DNA from: Verrucomicrobiia bacterium | GTDB taxonomy: Bacteria; Verrucomicrobiota; Verrucomicrobiia; Verrucomicrobiales; DEV007 | DNA length: 64,000 bases | Reading direction: 5' to 3' | NCBI GenBank assembly: GCA_030425385.1 | Contig: JAUIAH010000004.1 | Location: 282,067 to 346,066 of the forward strand | Shown here: one piece after another, positions 1 through 9,021 of the stretch | Position numbering within the stretch: the first letter of the stretch is position 1 | How the letters are laid out: each line of letters starts with the position of its first letter | Notes under the pieces: model-generated | What the model was told of the DNA's origin: nothing | Database searches by the model: none | The model's input: the letters and a program-made list of their open reading frames with translations, nothing else | Translations under genes and position numbers: made by a program

Positions 1-1511
1 GTGGCCTTGTGGGTGATCTTGCGGCAGAAGGCGTCGCCTTTGTCGAAGACGTCGCGGCAGATGCGGATGACGCGGTCGGCGTGGGCGTCGGTCTTGGCGA
101 AGATGAGGGTCTTGGGCACCCACTGGCCACTGCGGCCGGGGAAAAAGGTGTCGTAGAGGTGGTCGCGGTAGGTTTCGAGGACGGTTCTTATCTGGTCGTC
201 GGCGATGACGGAGCGGCCGAGTTCGTCTGCGCCGTATTCGAGGTCGTCTTCGATGGCGTGGGTTTCCTGGACGTTGCGGTAGCTGTCGAAGAGCTCAAGC
301 TGGGAGCCGGAGGGCAGGCTGGAGCCTTCGGCGCCGATGCGGTAGGCGATGTAGTCGACGTTGACTTCATCGAGGACGGACTGCCGGTAGGTGTAGCGGC
401 TGACGGTGTTCTGGTGGAAGAAGGCTTCGGTATCGAGGGAGGGGGTGGCGGTGAGGCCGACGATGAAGGCGTCGAAGTAGTCGAGGACCTGCTTCCATTT
501 GTTGTAGATGGAGCGGTGGCATTCATCGACGATGATGAGGTCGAAGGTCTCGGGGGGAAGGTTGGGCTGGTAGGTGACTTCGATGGGTTCGCCGGTGGCG
601 AGGTCGCTGTCGAAGGAGGAGCGCTCGTCTTCGTCGTCGTCGATGGCTTCGGGGTCGCCTTTGAGCTGGGCGAAGAGGCGCTGGATGGTGGAGATGACGA
701 CCTGGTTGACGGGATCGAAGCCGGCGGCGCCGAGGTGGCAGACGTTGTAGACTTCGGGGAAGAGCTTGCCGGTGTCGGGGGCGGCGTAGGTGTCGAACTC
801 GCCCTTGGCCTGGGTGCCGAGGGAGTTGCGGTCGACGAGGAAGAGGACGCGCTTGAGGCGGGCGAACTTGAGGAGGCGGTAGACTTCGGTGACGGCGGTG
901 AAGGTTTTGCCGGCACCGGTGGCCATGTGGATGAGGGAGCGGGGGCGGGCGGCGGCGAGGGAGGCCTCGAGGCCGGTGATGGCTTCGTGCTGGCAATCGC
1001 GGAGGGGCTGGGCGGCGCCGGCCAGGGAGGCGTCCAGCGGGTGCGCGGTGGGGAGGGCGGCGAGGCGGCGGCGGAGGGTATCGTCGGGAGCTTTGGCCTC
1101 CTCCATCAGCTTGCGAAGCGCCTCGGGCTTCGGGAAGTGGAAGATTGGGCGGGCGCGAGGCTCGGGGTCGCGGGCGTCGGTGAACTGGATCTGGCGGCCG
1201 TTGGCTTCGAAGCGGAATGGGAGTGGGTTCTGCCAGCAGGTGGCGGGGTCCTGCCAGCGGCGGAAGACGGTATACGTGGCGGATTGTTCCTGAACGCCTT
1301 CAAGGGAGTGTTCCGCGCGCTTGGCTTCGAGGATGCCGCAGGCCTTGCCGTCGAGGTAGAGGACGTAGTCGGCTCGGCCGGTGTCGCCCGTGGATTCACA
1401 CAGCGCAGTGGGTTGACGGCCTACCGAGGAACCCGGCGGGGCGACATGCCAGCCTGCCGCCCGCAGTTGGGCGTCGATAAGGATCCGAGCAGAGGCTTCA
1501 GGCGATTCCAA
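1..1511 (-). CDS. hsdR: Type I restriction enzyme R subunit (HsdR-like), partial: 3' end beyond window
   Basis: This is the motor and nuclease subunit of a type I restriction system, or a close DEAD/DEAH helicase relative. Reading the minus strand gives about 500 residues. An N-terminal nuclease-like region contains RADYVLYLDGKACGILEAK, matching the D...ExK core of HsdR endonuclease domains. Helicase motif I (MATGAGKTF, about residue 196), DECH (about 329) and LTATP (about 350) follow, then IFAKTDAHADRVIRICRD at the window edge. The start is uncertain: I chose TTG at 1511 because ESPEASARILIDAQLRAAGW looks like a normal HsdR N-terminus, but no ribosome binding site is visible and GTG at 1598 is also open. 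The specificity and methylase genes are not in the window. Confidence 0.82.
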   Translation of the reverse strand, partial: MESPEASARILIDAQLRAAGWHVAPPGSSVGRQPTALCESTGDTGRADYVLYLDGKACGILEAKRAEHSLEGVQEQSATYTVFRRWQDPATCWQNPLPFRFEANGRQIQFTDARDPEPRARPIFHFPKPEALRKLMEEAKAPDDTLRRRLAALPTAHPLDASLAGAAQPLRDCQHEAITGLEASLAAARPRSLIHMATGAGKTFTAVTEVYRLLKFARLKRVLFLVDRNSLGTQAKGEFDTYAAPDTGKLFPEVYNVCHLGAAGFDPVNQVVISTIQRLFAQLKGDPEAIDDDEDERSSFDSDLATGEPIEVTYQPNLPPETFDLIIVDECHRSIYNKWKQVLDYFDAFIVGLTATPSLDTEAFFHQNTVSRYTYRQSVLDEVNVDYIAYRIGAEGSSLPSGSQLELFDSYRNVQETHAIEDDLEYGADELGRSVIADDQIRTVLETYRDHLYDTFFPGRSGQWVPKTLIFAKTDAHADRVIRICRDVFDKGDAFCRKITHKA

Positions 1512-1649
1512 GGTTTGAAAGTGATAGCAGGAGAGGGAGCGAGCGCAAGCATGGTGATCGGTTGCGGAAACACGGTGGTGGCTTCTCAAGGACGGCACAT
1601 GGAGGCTCGCCTTCGTAGACGTGACGGGCGTAGAGTGGATTGCATCACC

Positions 1650-2126
1650 ATGATTCGTCCCTTTCACCCGCAAGACTTGCCGCGCCTCAAGGAGATCACG
1701 ACGATCTGTTTCGAGGGCGTCTCTATCGACCGCAACATTGAGAGGCAGTTTGGCCACGTTGGTGGCCATGATTGGGCCTGGCGGAAAGGACGGCACATCG
1801 ATGCTGATGTCGCTCCGCCGAATGATGAGGGTGTGTTTGTCTACGAAGATGCCGAATCGGGCGAGGTCATCGGTTACATCACTTGCCGGATCGATCCTAA
1901 TAGTAAGATCGGTCAGATTCCCAATCTCGCTGTTCACCCTTCGGCTCAAGGGCAAGGCATTGGGAAGGAACTCATGCAACACGCCTTTGATTATTTCCAA
2001 GCGGCGGGCATGGAGTTAGCCAAGATCGAAACGTTGGATCAGAACCCGGTGGGTCAGCAATTCTACCCCCAGATGGGATTCCAAGAAGTGGCTCGCCAGA
2101 TACACTATGTGAAACCGTTATCCTGA
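1650..2126 (+). CDS. GNAT-family N-acetyltransferase
   Basis: A 158-residue acetyl-CoA-dependent acyltransferase whose acceptor is unknown. The GNAT core is clear: ITCRIDPNSKIGQIPNLAVHP forms strands beta4/beta5, SAQGQGIGKELMQHA is the acetyl-CoA pyrophosphate loop (Q/RxxGxG/A), and NPVGQQFYPQMGFQEV is the typical C-terminal YxxxGF segment. Translation very probably starts at this ATG. The frame is open much further upstream, but that part is antisense to the restriction gene. The stop overlaps the next start (TGATG), so the two genes are likely co-translated. Confidence 0.85.
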   Translation: MIRPFHPQDLPRLKEITTICFEGVSIDRNIERQFGHVGGHDWAWRKGRHIDADVAPPNDEGVFVYEDAESGEVIGYITCRIDPNSKIGQIPNLAVHPSAQGQGIGKELMQHAFDYFQAAGMELAKIETLDQNPVGQQFYPQMGFQEVARQIHYVKPLS

Positions 2127-2932
2127 TGCTCATGAATGGCCTTCTCTCCGGTGTCCTTTCGTTACTCGCGTGCGGGATGGTCTTGGCAGGTGATGCCACG
2201 ACGGTGCGCTTTGAAGGGGGAACCTATCACCTCTACGTCATGGATTCCCGAGAGGAAAGGCTTCAACTCGTGTGGCGCGACGCGGCAGGAAAGCCCTATC
2301 AGCAACTGCGAAAGGTCCAAGAGGCCTTCGCCCGCCAGGGAAAGGAGATTCGCTTCCTTTGCAATGCGGGCATCTACGAGCGCCGTCTAGATGGCATTGC
2401 CCCTGAAGGTCTCCACATGGAGGATGGCAAGGTCCTCGCGCCGCTGAATCGCCGTCGTGGTGAAGGCAATTTCTATCTCAAACCCAACGGTGTCTTTGTG
2501 ATCGATCAACGCAATCGTGCCCGCATCATTGAAACGGAAGCGTTTGCTAAAGCGATAGAGGGTAATCATATCCAGCCACGACTTGCCTGTCAATCGGGTC
2601 CCTTGTTAGTGCAGGATCGACAAATCCATCCTGCCTTTAGGCGACAGTCGTCGAGCAAGCGCTATCGCAATGGTGTGGGGGTCCGTCGAGATGGGGCGAT
2701 TGTCTTCGCCATCAATGCCTCGGGGGAGACCGTCAATCTTCACGGATTTGCGCGGCTCTTCCGTGACGAACTGGATTGTCCGAACGCTCTCTTTCTCGAC
2801 GGAGACCTCAGTAAGATGGTTGTGGATCCTGGCAAAACACCTATTGACCACTTCGGTCTCTTCGCTGGCATGTTTGTGGTGTTGCGCCCGCCCGTGATGA
2901 TGGAAGGTGGACCGCATGGATCCCGTCCGTGA
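2126..2932 (+). CDS. Secreted phosphodiester glycosidase family protein (DUF2233)
   Basis: A 268-residue exported protein of the family that includes the mammalian mannose-6-phosphate uncovering enzyme; bacterial members are thought to cleave phosphodiester-linked sugars. Residues 1-22 form a signal peptide (MLMNGLLSGVLSLLACGMVLAG). Family landmarks are FLCNAGIY near residue 78, LACQSGPLLV near 155, RNGVGVRRDG near 180 and ALFLDGDLSKM near 220. The start overlaps the acetyltransferase stop, and the stop overlaps the next GTG start. The substrate is not evident from the context. Confidence 0.8.
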   Translation: MLMNGLLSGVLSLLACGMVLAGDATTVRFEGGTYHLYVMDSREERLQLVWRDAAGKPYQQLRKVQEAFARQGKEIRFLCNAGIYERRLDGIAPEGLHMEDGKVLAPLNRRRGEGNFYLKPNGVFVIDQRNRARIIETEAFAKAIEGNHIQPRLACQSGPLLVQDRQIHPAFRRQSSSKRYRNGVGVRRDGAIVFAINASGETVNLHGFARLFRDELDCPNALFLDGDLSKMVVDPGKTPIDHFGLFAGMFVVLRPPVMMEGGPHGSRP

Positions 2933-3261
2933 GCGTGCGTAGAGTAGTGATAGGGATCCGTTGGGTGGCGCGAGGGTGGGCGCTTGCTTCTTTGGGGCTA
3001 TTGGCCGCCTTTCTGTTAGGCGAAGAGGTGCCTCCGATCACGATGAAGGCGGTGTTCTTTCCGTTTGGCGTGATGGTAGGATTGGCAGTTGCCTGGCGCT
3101 TCGAACGCGTTGGTGGAGGCGTGGCGGTGGCCTCTCTACTTCTGTTCTACATGCTTGAGTTTGCTGATCAAGGTCGCGTGCCCAAGGGGCCGTGGTTTAT
3201 CCTCCTTGCTGCGCCGGGTGCTTTATTCTTCTTGTGCGGCTGTGTGAGAGGAAAGGCGTGA
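2929..3261 (+). CDS. Small integral membrane protein, function unknown
   Basis: A 110-residue hydrophobic protein with about three membrane segments (roughly residues 14-31, 39-56 and 63-105, the last possibly two helices). It starts with GTG inside the preceding stop (GTGA overlap), so coupling with the glycosidase is likely. I do not recognise a function. The run WVARGWALASLGLLAAFLLGE resembles small uncharacterised bacterial membrane proteins (DUF7670-like), but this is only an impression. Confidence 0.65.
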   Translation: MSVRRVVIGIRWVARGWALASLGLLAAFLLGEEVPPITMKAVFFPFGVMVGLAVAWRFERVGGGVAVASLLLFYMLEFADQGRVPKGPWFILLAAPGALFFLCGCVRGKA

Positions 3262-3373
3262 TAGGTGGGCTTGATAGGGATGTGCTGGGAACGACGATCG
3301 TCCAATTCTGAATTGAAGCGTCGAATGGCTTGACAGGGGCAAGGGGGAATGGGTGTGGTTTGTTGCTTCCATC

Positions 3374-4993
3374 ATGTCGGTGATTCTCCTTCTCAATCGT
3401 GAGCGGCACGCGGCCGCAATGACGCGATGGGGTGTGCACCTGGCGCGGGCGTTGGGCGTGGGCTTGCATGTGATCACCGCCAAAGGTGGTGCGGACGGAT
3501 TCACGAGTGCGGAGCCTCCTGAGAGCCCGGAATCCTCGCGCTGGCAGCAGGTGGAGCAGGCGCTGTCCGAGCAGCATCTCACGGCGAACCGTGCCGTGGT
3601 GGAAGAATCTGATCAAGGGGCGTTGCCGGTGACCACCCGGGAGGTGAGCCATGCGACGGCGTTGCAAGCTGTGTTGGACTATGTAGCTGAAGAGAAAGCG
3701 AATTTGTTAGTGTTGGGCAAGCAAGAAAGTTCGCGCAGTGGGGAATGGGCTGAGTTGACGCGTGACCTCTTTGAAAGTGCGCCATGTCGCATGCTCGTTC
3801 TGCGCTTGGGCAATCACGAAGGGACGCAATGCCGCTCCGTGCTGGTACCGACGCGTGACGGCGATCATAGCCATGCGGCAGTGAGTGTGGGGCATGGGTT
3901 GGTGCGCGCCCGGGGTGCGGCAATGACGGCGGCGATCGTGGAGCCTTCCATCGGTCAGGATGCCGAGCGCCTGGGCGATGTCGTTTTAAAACGCGCGTTG
4001 AAGGAGGCCAAGATCTCCGAGGACGACGACAGGGTCACGGCGAAAGTGTTGGTGTCTAACAACGTTGCGGATGCGATTGCGGAGGAAGCGGCGCAAGGGG
4101 ACTATGATCTCACCTTGATAGGTGGGAATGCGCGTGGGCTGCGGCGGAGTCTCTTTGGGACCATCCCGGACAAACTGGTGGCGGAATCGGGCGGGATGGC
4201 CATTGGGGTGATTCGTGAGGCCTTGCCATCGGGCATGGTGATGAAGAATCGTTTCCAACTCTGGTGGGGGAGAATGGTGCCACCCCTGGATCGCGAGGCG
4301 CGTCTCCAGCTGTTTGAACGCTTGCAGGTCGGGTCCACGCTAAGCTTGGATTTCCTCGTCTTGATCAGTCTTTCTACGCTGATTGCGGCCATGGGATTGA
4401 TCCAAGGCAGCACGGCGGTGGTGATAGGGGCGATGTTAGTAGCGCCACTGATGACACCCTTGCTCGGCGCGGGGATGAGTCTCGTGCAGGGAAACATTCC
4501 CATGCTGCGGACCTGTGCCCTTTCGATTGCGATCGGGTTTCTGTTAGCCTTTGCCATCGGCGCGCTGACGGGATGGCTGACGTCCTATCACTGGGAGCTC
4601 ACGAGCGAGCTGGAGGCGCGCATGAAGCCGGGGCCATTGGACTTGGGCGTGGCCTTCGTTTCGGGCATCGCGGCGTCGTATTGTCTGGCTCGGCCTAACT
4701 TATCCTCGGCGCTTGCCGGGGTGGCGATTGCGGCTGCGCTGGTGCCTCCTATTGCGACGGCCGGGATTGCGCTCACCTTCAAAGGCGCGCGGGAGTCGGG
4801 TCTCGCATCCCTCCTCTTTGCGACGAACGTGGTGGCTATCATTCTGGGGAGTGCCATGGCCTTCTTCTTGGTGGGCGTGCGCGGGACGCGGAGCGAGAAG
4901 GCCGCAGTGTGGGCGCGCCGAGTGGTGTTCGTGCTATTGATTGCCTTTGTGGTCTTGAGTTATGTCCTCTTCAAGCCTCTCTTTGATCGATGA
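3374..4993 (+). CDS. Tandem universal-stress-protein domains fused to DUF389 membrane domain
   Basis: A 539-residue two-part protein. Residues 1-285 look like two universal stress protein domains; the second ends in GGNARGLRRSLFGTIPDKLV, the GxxG...G(S/T) ATP-binding signature. Residues about 300-539 are a DUF389 (TIGR00341-type) membrane domain with five or six hydrophobic helices, including STAVVIGAMLVAPLMTPLLG, which is diagnostic of that family. No role is established for DUF389; a nucleotide-sensing channel or transporter is inference. The start ATG gives SVILLLNRERHA, a normal Usp beta strand. A TTGACA lies at 3330-3335 with only a weak -10. It overlaps the next gene by 4 bp (ATGA). Confidence 0.82.
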   Translation: MSVILLLNRERHAAAMTRWGVHLARALGVGLHVITAKGGADGFTSAEPPESPESSRWQQVEQALSEQHLTANRAVVEESDQGALPVTTREVSHATALQAVLDYVAEEKANLLVLGKQESSRSGEWAELTRDLFESAPCRMLVLRLGNHEGTQCRSVLVPTRDGDHSHAAVSVGHGLVRARGAAMTAAIVEPSIGQDAERLGDVVLKRALKEAKISEDDDRVTAKVLVSNNVADAIAEEAAQGDYDLTLIGGNARGLRRSLFGTIPDKLVAESGGMAIGVIREALPSGMVMKNRFQLWWGRMVPPLDREARLQLFERLQVGSTLSLDFLVLISLSTLIAAMGLIQGSTAVVIGAMLVAPLMTPLLGAGMSLVQGNIPMLRTCALSIAIGFLLAFAIGALTGWLTSYHWELTSELEARMKPGPLDLGVAFVSGIAASYCLARPNLSSALAGVAIAAALVPPIATAGIALTFKGARESGLASLLFATNVVAIILGSAMAFFLVGVRGTRSEKAAVWARRVVFVLLIAFVVLSYVLFKPLFDR

Positions 4994-6222
4994 GTGATCG
5001 GTCAGCGATTGAACAGCTCCAGCTAGCGCGCTTGCAGCACCTCCTCGCGTTAGTGGCGGATGAGGACAACGCGTTCCAGCGGGGGCGTGTGCCATGCACG
5101 GTGGAGTCTCTGGCGGCCTATGTGGCCTCTGTTCCCCTCACCACGAAACAGGAACTGGCAGAGGATCGGGAATCGCACCCGCCTTTCGGATCTAATTTGA
5201 CCTTTCCGTTAGAAAGCTACACGCGTTATTGTCAGACGAGCGGTACGCATGGAGATCCCTTGCCCTGGCTGGACACGACTGAGAGTTGGCAAGCGATGCT
5301 CGATTGCTGGAAACGTGTTTACCAAGCGGCGGGTCTTGAGTCCGCTTGTGAACGCGTGTTCTTCGCCTTCTCGTTCGGGCCATTCCTGGGATTCTGGACC
5401 GCCTTTGAGGCCGCGTCTCAGTTAGGCTTTCTGGCCATCCCGGGAGGGGGCATGCGGAGTGAGGCACGGTTGAAGACGATGCAGCGCTTTGAGGTCACGG
5501 TCTTGTGCGGAACACCCACGTATGCGCTGCGGCTCGGAGCAATTGCGAAGGACATGGGGCTGCAGTTTCCGAAGCTCAAGGCTTTGTTAGTCGCAGGTGA
5601 GCCAGGTGGGAGTGTGCCAGAGGTTCGCGTGCGCTTGCAAGAGCTCTGGGGGTCCCATGTGCATGTGGGGGATCACCATGGTCTCACGGAAACGGGGCCT
5701 GTATCCTATCAAGATCCCCAGAAGCCAGGGCATCTCTGCGTCATGGAAGACGCCTTCTTTGCAGAGGTGTTAGACCGTGAATCCGGGAAGGAAGTGGCGG
5801 ATGGCGAGCTGGGGGAGCTCGTGCTCACGACCTTAAGACGTACGGCGTGCCCGCTTTTCCGTTATCGGACGGGCGATCTGGTGCGCAAGCGCTTGCAGCC
5901 TGGTCTGAGCTTGGAGGGTGGCATCATTGGGAGGATCGACGACATGGTCTTAGTGCGTGGGGTGAATGTGTATCCAAGCGCGGTGGAAGGCGTCGTCCGG
6001 CGTTTCCCGGAGATTGTGGAGTATCGCGTGTGGCAAACGACGATGGATCAGATGGCAGAGTTGCGTGTGGAGATCGAGGCCGCGGCGGAGCAGCCTGGGT
6101 TGGAAGATCGCCTGCAGGCGGCCCTCTGGGATCAGTTCCAACTCCGCATCCCGGTGACGCAGTGTGCGCCAGGGACCCTGCCAGTGCAGGAATTCAAGGC
6201 AAAGCGCTGGGTAAGGGCGTGA
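4990..6222 (+). CDS. Phenylacetate-CoA ligase-like adenylate-forming enzyme
   Basis: A 410-residue member of the PaaK branch of AMP-forming acyl-CoA ligases. Visible motifs are the P-loop-like CQTSGTHGDPLPW (about residue 80), the aromatic motif GDHHGLTETG (about 230), YRTGDL (about 291) and GRIDDMVLVRGVNVYPSAVE (about 312-331), followed by the small C-terminal domain that carries the catalytic lysine. The acid substrate cannot be told from sequence. The start overlaps the stop of the Usp-DUF389 gene, an unusual pairing that suggests co-expression. It is slightly shorter than typical PaaK (about 430 residues) but complete. Confidence 0.82.
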   Translation: MSDRSAIEQLQLARLQHLLALVADEDNAFQRGRVPCTVESLAAYVASVPLTTKQELAEDRESHPPFGSNLTFPLESYTRYCQTSGTHGDPLPWLDTTESWQAMLDCWKRVYQAAGLESACERVFFAFSFGPFLGFWTAFEAASQLGFLAIPGGGMRSEARLKTMQRFEVTVLCGTPTYALRLGAIAKDMGLQFPKLKALLVAGEPGGSVPEVRVRLQELWGSHVHVGDHHGLTETGPVSYQDPQKPGHLCVMEDAFFAEVLDRESGKEVADGELGELVLTTLRRTACPLFRYRTGDLVRKRLQPGLSLEGGIIGRIDDMVLVRGVNVYPSAVEGVVRRFPEIVEYRVWQTTMDQMAELRVEIEAAAEQPGLEDRLQAALWDQFQLRIPVTQCAPGTLPVQEFKAKRWVRA

Positions 6223-6358
6223 GGGCCATTGGCGGAAACGAGACGAATCCGCTGCGGGGATGGGAAAGTCCCTTGACTGCGGAAGGGGACCAAGCATTCT
6301 GTGCGCCTTTTCTCTCAGGAAGCTGGCCAAGGTCGGTGAGCCTAGGGTAATCTACACT

Positions 6359-7864
6359 ATGGAGTGGCCTCAACTCATCTGGATCCTCTGTTACGCCCTC
6401 GTGGCGCTGGGCCTCTGCGGCTACGGCCTGCATCGGTTCACCATGATCTTTCTCTATTGGAAACATCGTCATGATATTCCCAAACCGAAGGAACGATTCG
6501 ACGACCTGCCGACGGTGACGGTGCAGTTGCCGATCTTCAATGAAGCGTATGTCGTGCGCCGGCTCATTCAGTCGGTGGGGGAGCTCGATTATCCCAAAGA
6601 CAAGCTCCAGATCCAAGTGCTGGATGATTCCACCGATGACACGGTCAAGATCTGTGAAGAAGAGGTGGCAAAGCTGCGGGCAAAGGGGCTCGACATCGAG
6701 GTGCGCCATCGGGTGGATCGGACGGGTTACAAGGCTGGCGCCTTGGAAGAGGGGATGCGCGATGCGAAAGGGGAGCTGATCTTCATCTTGGACGCTGATT
6801 TCGTGCCGCCGAAAGGGATTCTCCATGAGATGGTGCATTTCTTCACCGATCCCAAACTTGGCATGGTGCAGACGCGCTGGGGGCACCTCAACCGTGGCTA
6901 CTCCTTGCTGACTAAGATTCAGGCGATGTTTCTCGATGGGCATCTGATCTTGGAACAAACGGCACGGAGTCGCAGTGGACGCTTCTTCAATTTCAATGGC
7001 ACCGGAGGCATCTGGCGACGGGCGTGCATCGAGGACGCGGGAGGCTGGCAACATGACACGCTGACGGAGGATTTGGATCTCAGTTACCGAGCGCAGCTCA
7101 ACGGATGGCGATTTGTCTTTCTCAAAGACGTCGTCACACCAGCCGAGTTGCCCGTGGACATGGACGGATTCAAGTCGCAGCAGCATCGCTGGACCAAGGG
7201 ATCCATCCAGACTTGTAAGAAGATGCTCTTACGGGTGTGGCGTAGCCGCGTGCCCCTGATCATCAAGATGGAGGCGACCATGCATTTGACCGCCAATTTC
7301 GCCTATCTCCTGCTAGGGGCGATGTGTGTCCTGATCTACCCGAGTGATTTCCGGCCTCAGGTGGCCTGGTATTGGGCCGTGCTCATCAATGTACCGATCT
7401 TCGTGGCGGCCTCGTTATCCGTCTCGATCTTTTACGCAGCGGCGCAGCGCGTGATCCGACCGAAGAAGTGGCTGAAAGAGATCATCTACCTGCCTTTGCT
7501 CCTCGCGCTCGGCATTGGGATGTCGATCAACAACGGGAAAGCCGTGCTAGAGGCGCTATTCAACAAGACTTCGCCTTTCGTGCGCACTCCTAAATATGGG
7601 ATCGATCGCAAGAAGATTTCGTGGAAAGGCCTTCGCTATTCCGCCCTCAAATCGGTCGCGCCCGTTTTCGAAGTGTTGTTTGCCGTCTACTTCACGGTTC
7701 TCATCGGATTATCGATCTCCAAGGGCGAATGGTTATCGATTCCCTTCCTGCTCCTTTTCCAGCTCGGATTTGCCTACGTCGCATGGGGATCAATCTCGCA
7801 GTACCTTCCTGCCAAGTGGTTTAGGAGTGCGAACGATCAGGATGAGAAAGAAGTTGTGGTTTGA
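6359..7864 (+). CDS. Processive family 2 glycosyltransferase (cellulose/mannan synthase-like)
   Basis: A 501-residue membrane glycosyltransferase that would polymerise beta-linked sugars on the cytoplasmic face and extrude them. An N-terminal helix (residues 6-30) is followed by the GT-A core: QVLDDSTDD, DXD-type DADF (about residue 144), TEDLDL (about 239) and QQHRW (about 275), i.e. the D,D,D,QxxRW signature of processive GT2 enzymes. About four C-terminal helices (310-500) complete it. Closest in style to glucomannan synthase-like and CESA-like enzymes; the polymer is unknown. TTGACT (6273) with ATTCTG 17 nt later could be its promoter. The start ATG was chosen because it immediately precedes the first helix. 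Confidence 0.87.
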   Translation: MEWPQLIWILCYALVALGLCGYGLHRFTMIFLYWKHRHDIPKPKERFDDLPTVTVQLPIFNEAYVVRRLIQSVGELDYPKDKLQIQVLDDSTDDTVKICEEEVAKLRAKGLDIEVRHRVDRTGYKAGALEEGMRDAKGELIFILDADFVPPKGILHEMVHFFTDPKLGMVQTRWGHLNRGYSLLTKIQAMFLDGHLILEQTARSRSGRFFNFNGTGGIWRRACIEDAGGWQHDTLTEDLDLSYRAQLNGWRFVFLKDVVTPAELPVDMDGFKSQQHRWTKGSIQTCKKMLLRVWRSRVPLIIKMEATMHLTANFAYLLLGAMCVLIYPSDFRPQVAWYWAVLINVPIFVAASLSVSIFYAAAQRVIRPKKWLKEIIYLPLLLALGIGMSINNGKAVLEALFNKTSPFVRTPKYGIDRKKISWKGLRYSALKSVAPVFEVLFAVYFTVLIGLSISKGEWLSIPFLLLFQLGFAYVAWGSISQYLPAKWFRSANDQDEKEVVV

Positions 7865-7928
7865 CTGGCACTTCTAATAATTGCTGCTAACCTTCGGCTC
7901 GATATTCCTCCCCAAGATGCAATCACCT

Positions 7929-8558
7929 ATGCGACTCCTAGGACTCTGCCTCATCGGATGCTGCTTCTTCAGCAGCTGTGCCACTCAAGACACGAACAGT
8001 GTGATGTTAGTGAGCGTCAAAGATCAGAAGATGGCGCTCTACAAGGAGGGCAAACGAGTAGCCACCTATCCAGTTTCCACTTCGAAATTCGGTATTGGTG
8101 ACCAGCCGGGGTCGAACCGCACACCCATTGGGAAGATGGAAGTGGCTCGCAAGATCGGTGGTGGGGCTCCCATGGGCATGGTTTTCAAGGGTCGGCGTCC
8201 CACGGGGGAAGTCCTTCGGCCCAATGCCCCTGGCCGTGATCCTATCGTGACGCGGATCCTCTGGTTGCGGGGGAAAGAAGCCCGGACGCGAAATGCCTAC
8301 GGTCGATACATCTACATCCACGGCACGCCTGAAGAGCGCAAGATTGGGCGGCCTGCCAGCTATGGCTGCATTCGCATGCGTTCCCGTGATGTCGCCCGCC
8401 TCTATCAGCAGGTTGGTGTCGGAGCGAAGGTCGAGGTGACCACGGCTCCCTTGCCGGGGGCGCCCATTTCCAACCAGATGAAGAAGGTGGCTGGTGTCCT
8501 TGGTGGCGCGGTCTACAATGTGGCCACCTTGGGAGGTGGATTGCGCAATAGGTCTTGA
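7929..8558 (+). CDS. Lipoprotein L,D-transpeptidase (YkuD family)
   Basis: A 209-residue envelope enzyme predicted to make or edit 3-3 peptidoglycan cross-links or to attach proteins to peptidoglycan. The N-terminus MRLLGLCLIGCCFFSSC is a lipoprotein signal peptide ending in a lipobox cysteine. The YkuD catalytic signature is intact: HGTPEERKIGRPASYGCIRM supplies the conserved His, the Ser-x-Gly-Cys nucleophile (about residue 146) and the Arg. I chose ATG 7929 because it gives a compact signal peptide; ATG 7917 is in frame and adds four residues. Confidence 0.87.
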   Translation: MRLLGLCLIGCCFFSSCATQDTNSVMLVSVKDQKMALYKEGKRVATYPVSTSKFGIGDQPGSNRTPIGKMEVARKIGGGAPMGMVFKGRRPTGEVLRPNAPGRDPIVTRILWLRGKEARTRNAYGRYIYIHGTPEERKIGRPASYGCIRMRSRDVARLYQQVGVGAKVEVTTAPLPGAPISNQMKKVAGVLGGAVYNVATLGGGLRNRS

Positions 8559-8619
8559 CACCTCAGTGTCGCCGCCTACTTTCGCCGCCCTTTCTATCTG
8601 ATACCGAATCGATTTCCTT

Positions 8620-8886
8620 ATGGCAAATTCCCAATCCGCCCTGAAACGCGTCCGCCAGACCAAGACGCGCACCATGGAGAACCGCATTCTCAAAACGCGC
8701 ATCAAGAACAGGCGTAAAGCAGCGCTTGCTGCGTTGGATTCGGGAGATGCGGATGCCATCAAGACGGCAGTGAATGCTCTCTATTCGGCGACCGACAAGG
8801 CAGTGAAGCGCGGTGTGATCCACGCCAACGTGTCCCGTCGCATGAAGTCCAACTTTGCCTCGCGCGTGGCGGCGGCTTCAAGTTAG
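8620..8886 (+). CDS. rpsT: 30S ribosomal protein S20
   Basis: An 88-residue basic, all-helical 16S rRNA-binding protein of the small ribosomal subunit. It starts MANSQSALKRVRQTKTRTMEN and has the S20 hallmarks KTRIKNRRKAA and KGVIHANVSRRMKS-like sequence (here KRGVIHANVSRRMKSNFA). It is monocistronic. A TTGACA at 8555-8560, overlapping the previous stop codon, could be its -35, although the -10 is weak. A hairpin terminator follows. Confidence 0.97.
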   Translation: MANSQSALKRVRQTKTRTMENRILKTRIKNRRKAALAALDSGDADAIKTAVNALYSATDKAVKRGVIHANVSRRMKSNFASRVAAASS

Positions 8887-8935
8887 TCGACCGTTCGCAT
8901 GGCGGGCTGAGAGATGCCTGTATGACGCTTTATCG

Positions 8936-8959
8936 AAAGGAGTCCTCCGGGGCTCCTTT
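8936..8959 (+). terminator. Probable intrinsic terminator after rpsT
   Basis: The inverted repeat AAAGGAG (8936-8942) / CTCCTTT (8953-8959) has a short loop that can pair further (CC/GG). It is followed by a T-poor but pyrimidine-rich tail. It lies 50 nt beyond the rpsT stop and before the aldolase operon promoter. Confidence 0.6.
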
Positions 8960-8983
8960 CTTGCGTTTCGGGGCGATAATTCA

Positions 8984-9013
8984 TTGCGCCGACCGTCGGT
9001 TCCTCCGTTAATC
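8984..9013 (+). promoter_or_regulatory. Candidate sigma-70 promoter of the aldolase operon, leaderless geometry
   Basis: TTGCGC (8984-8989), an 18-nt spacer and TTAATC (9008-9013), with only 8 nt before the ATG at 9022. Transcription would begin at or next to the start codon, and no ribosome binding site is present. Confidence 0.45.
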
Positions 9014-9021
9014 GCCGGTAG

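Noticed and set aside
9..1649. Long plus-strand frame continuous with the acetyltransferase
   Set aside because: It is the antisense of the restriction R-subunit gene; its Gly/Val/Ala-rich translation has no family features, whereas the minus strand shows GAGKT, DECH and TATP.
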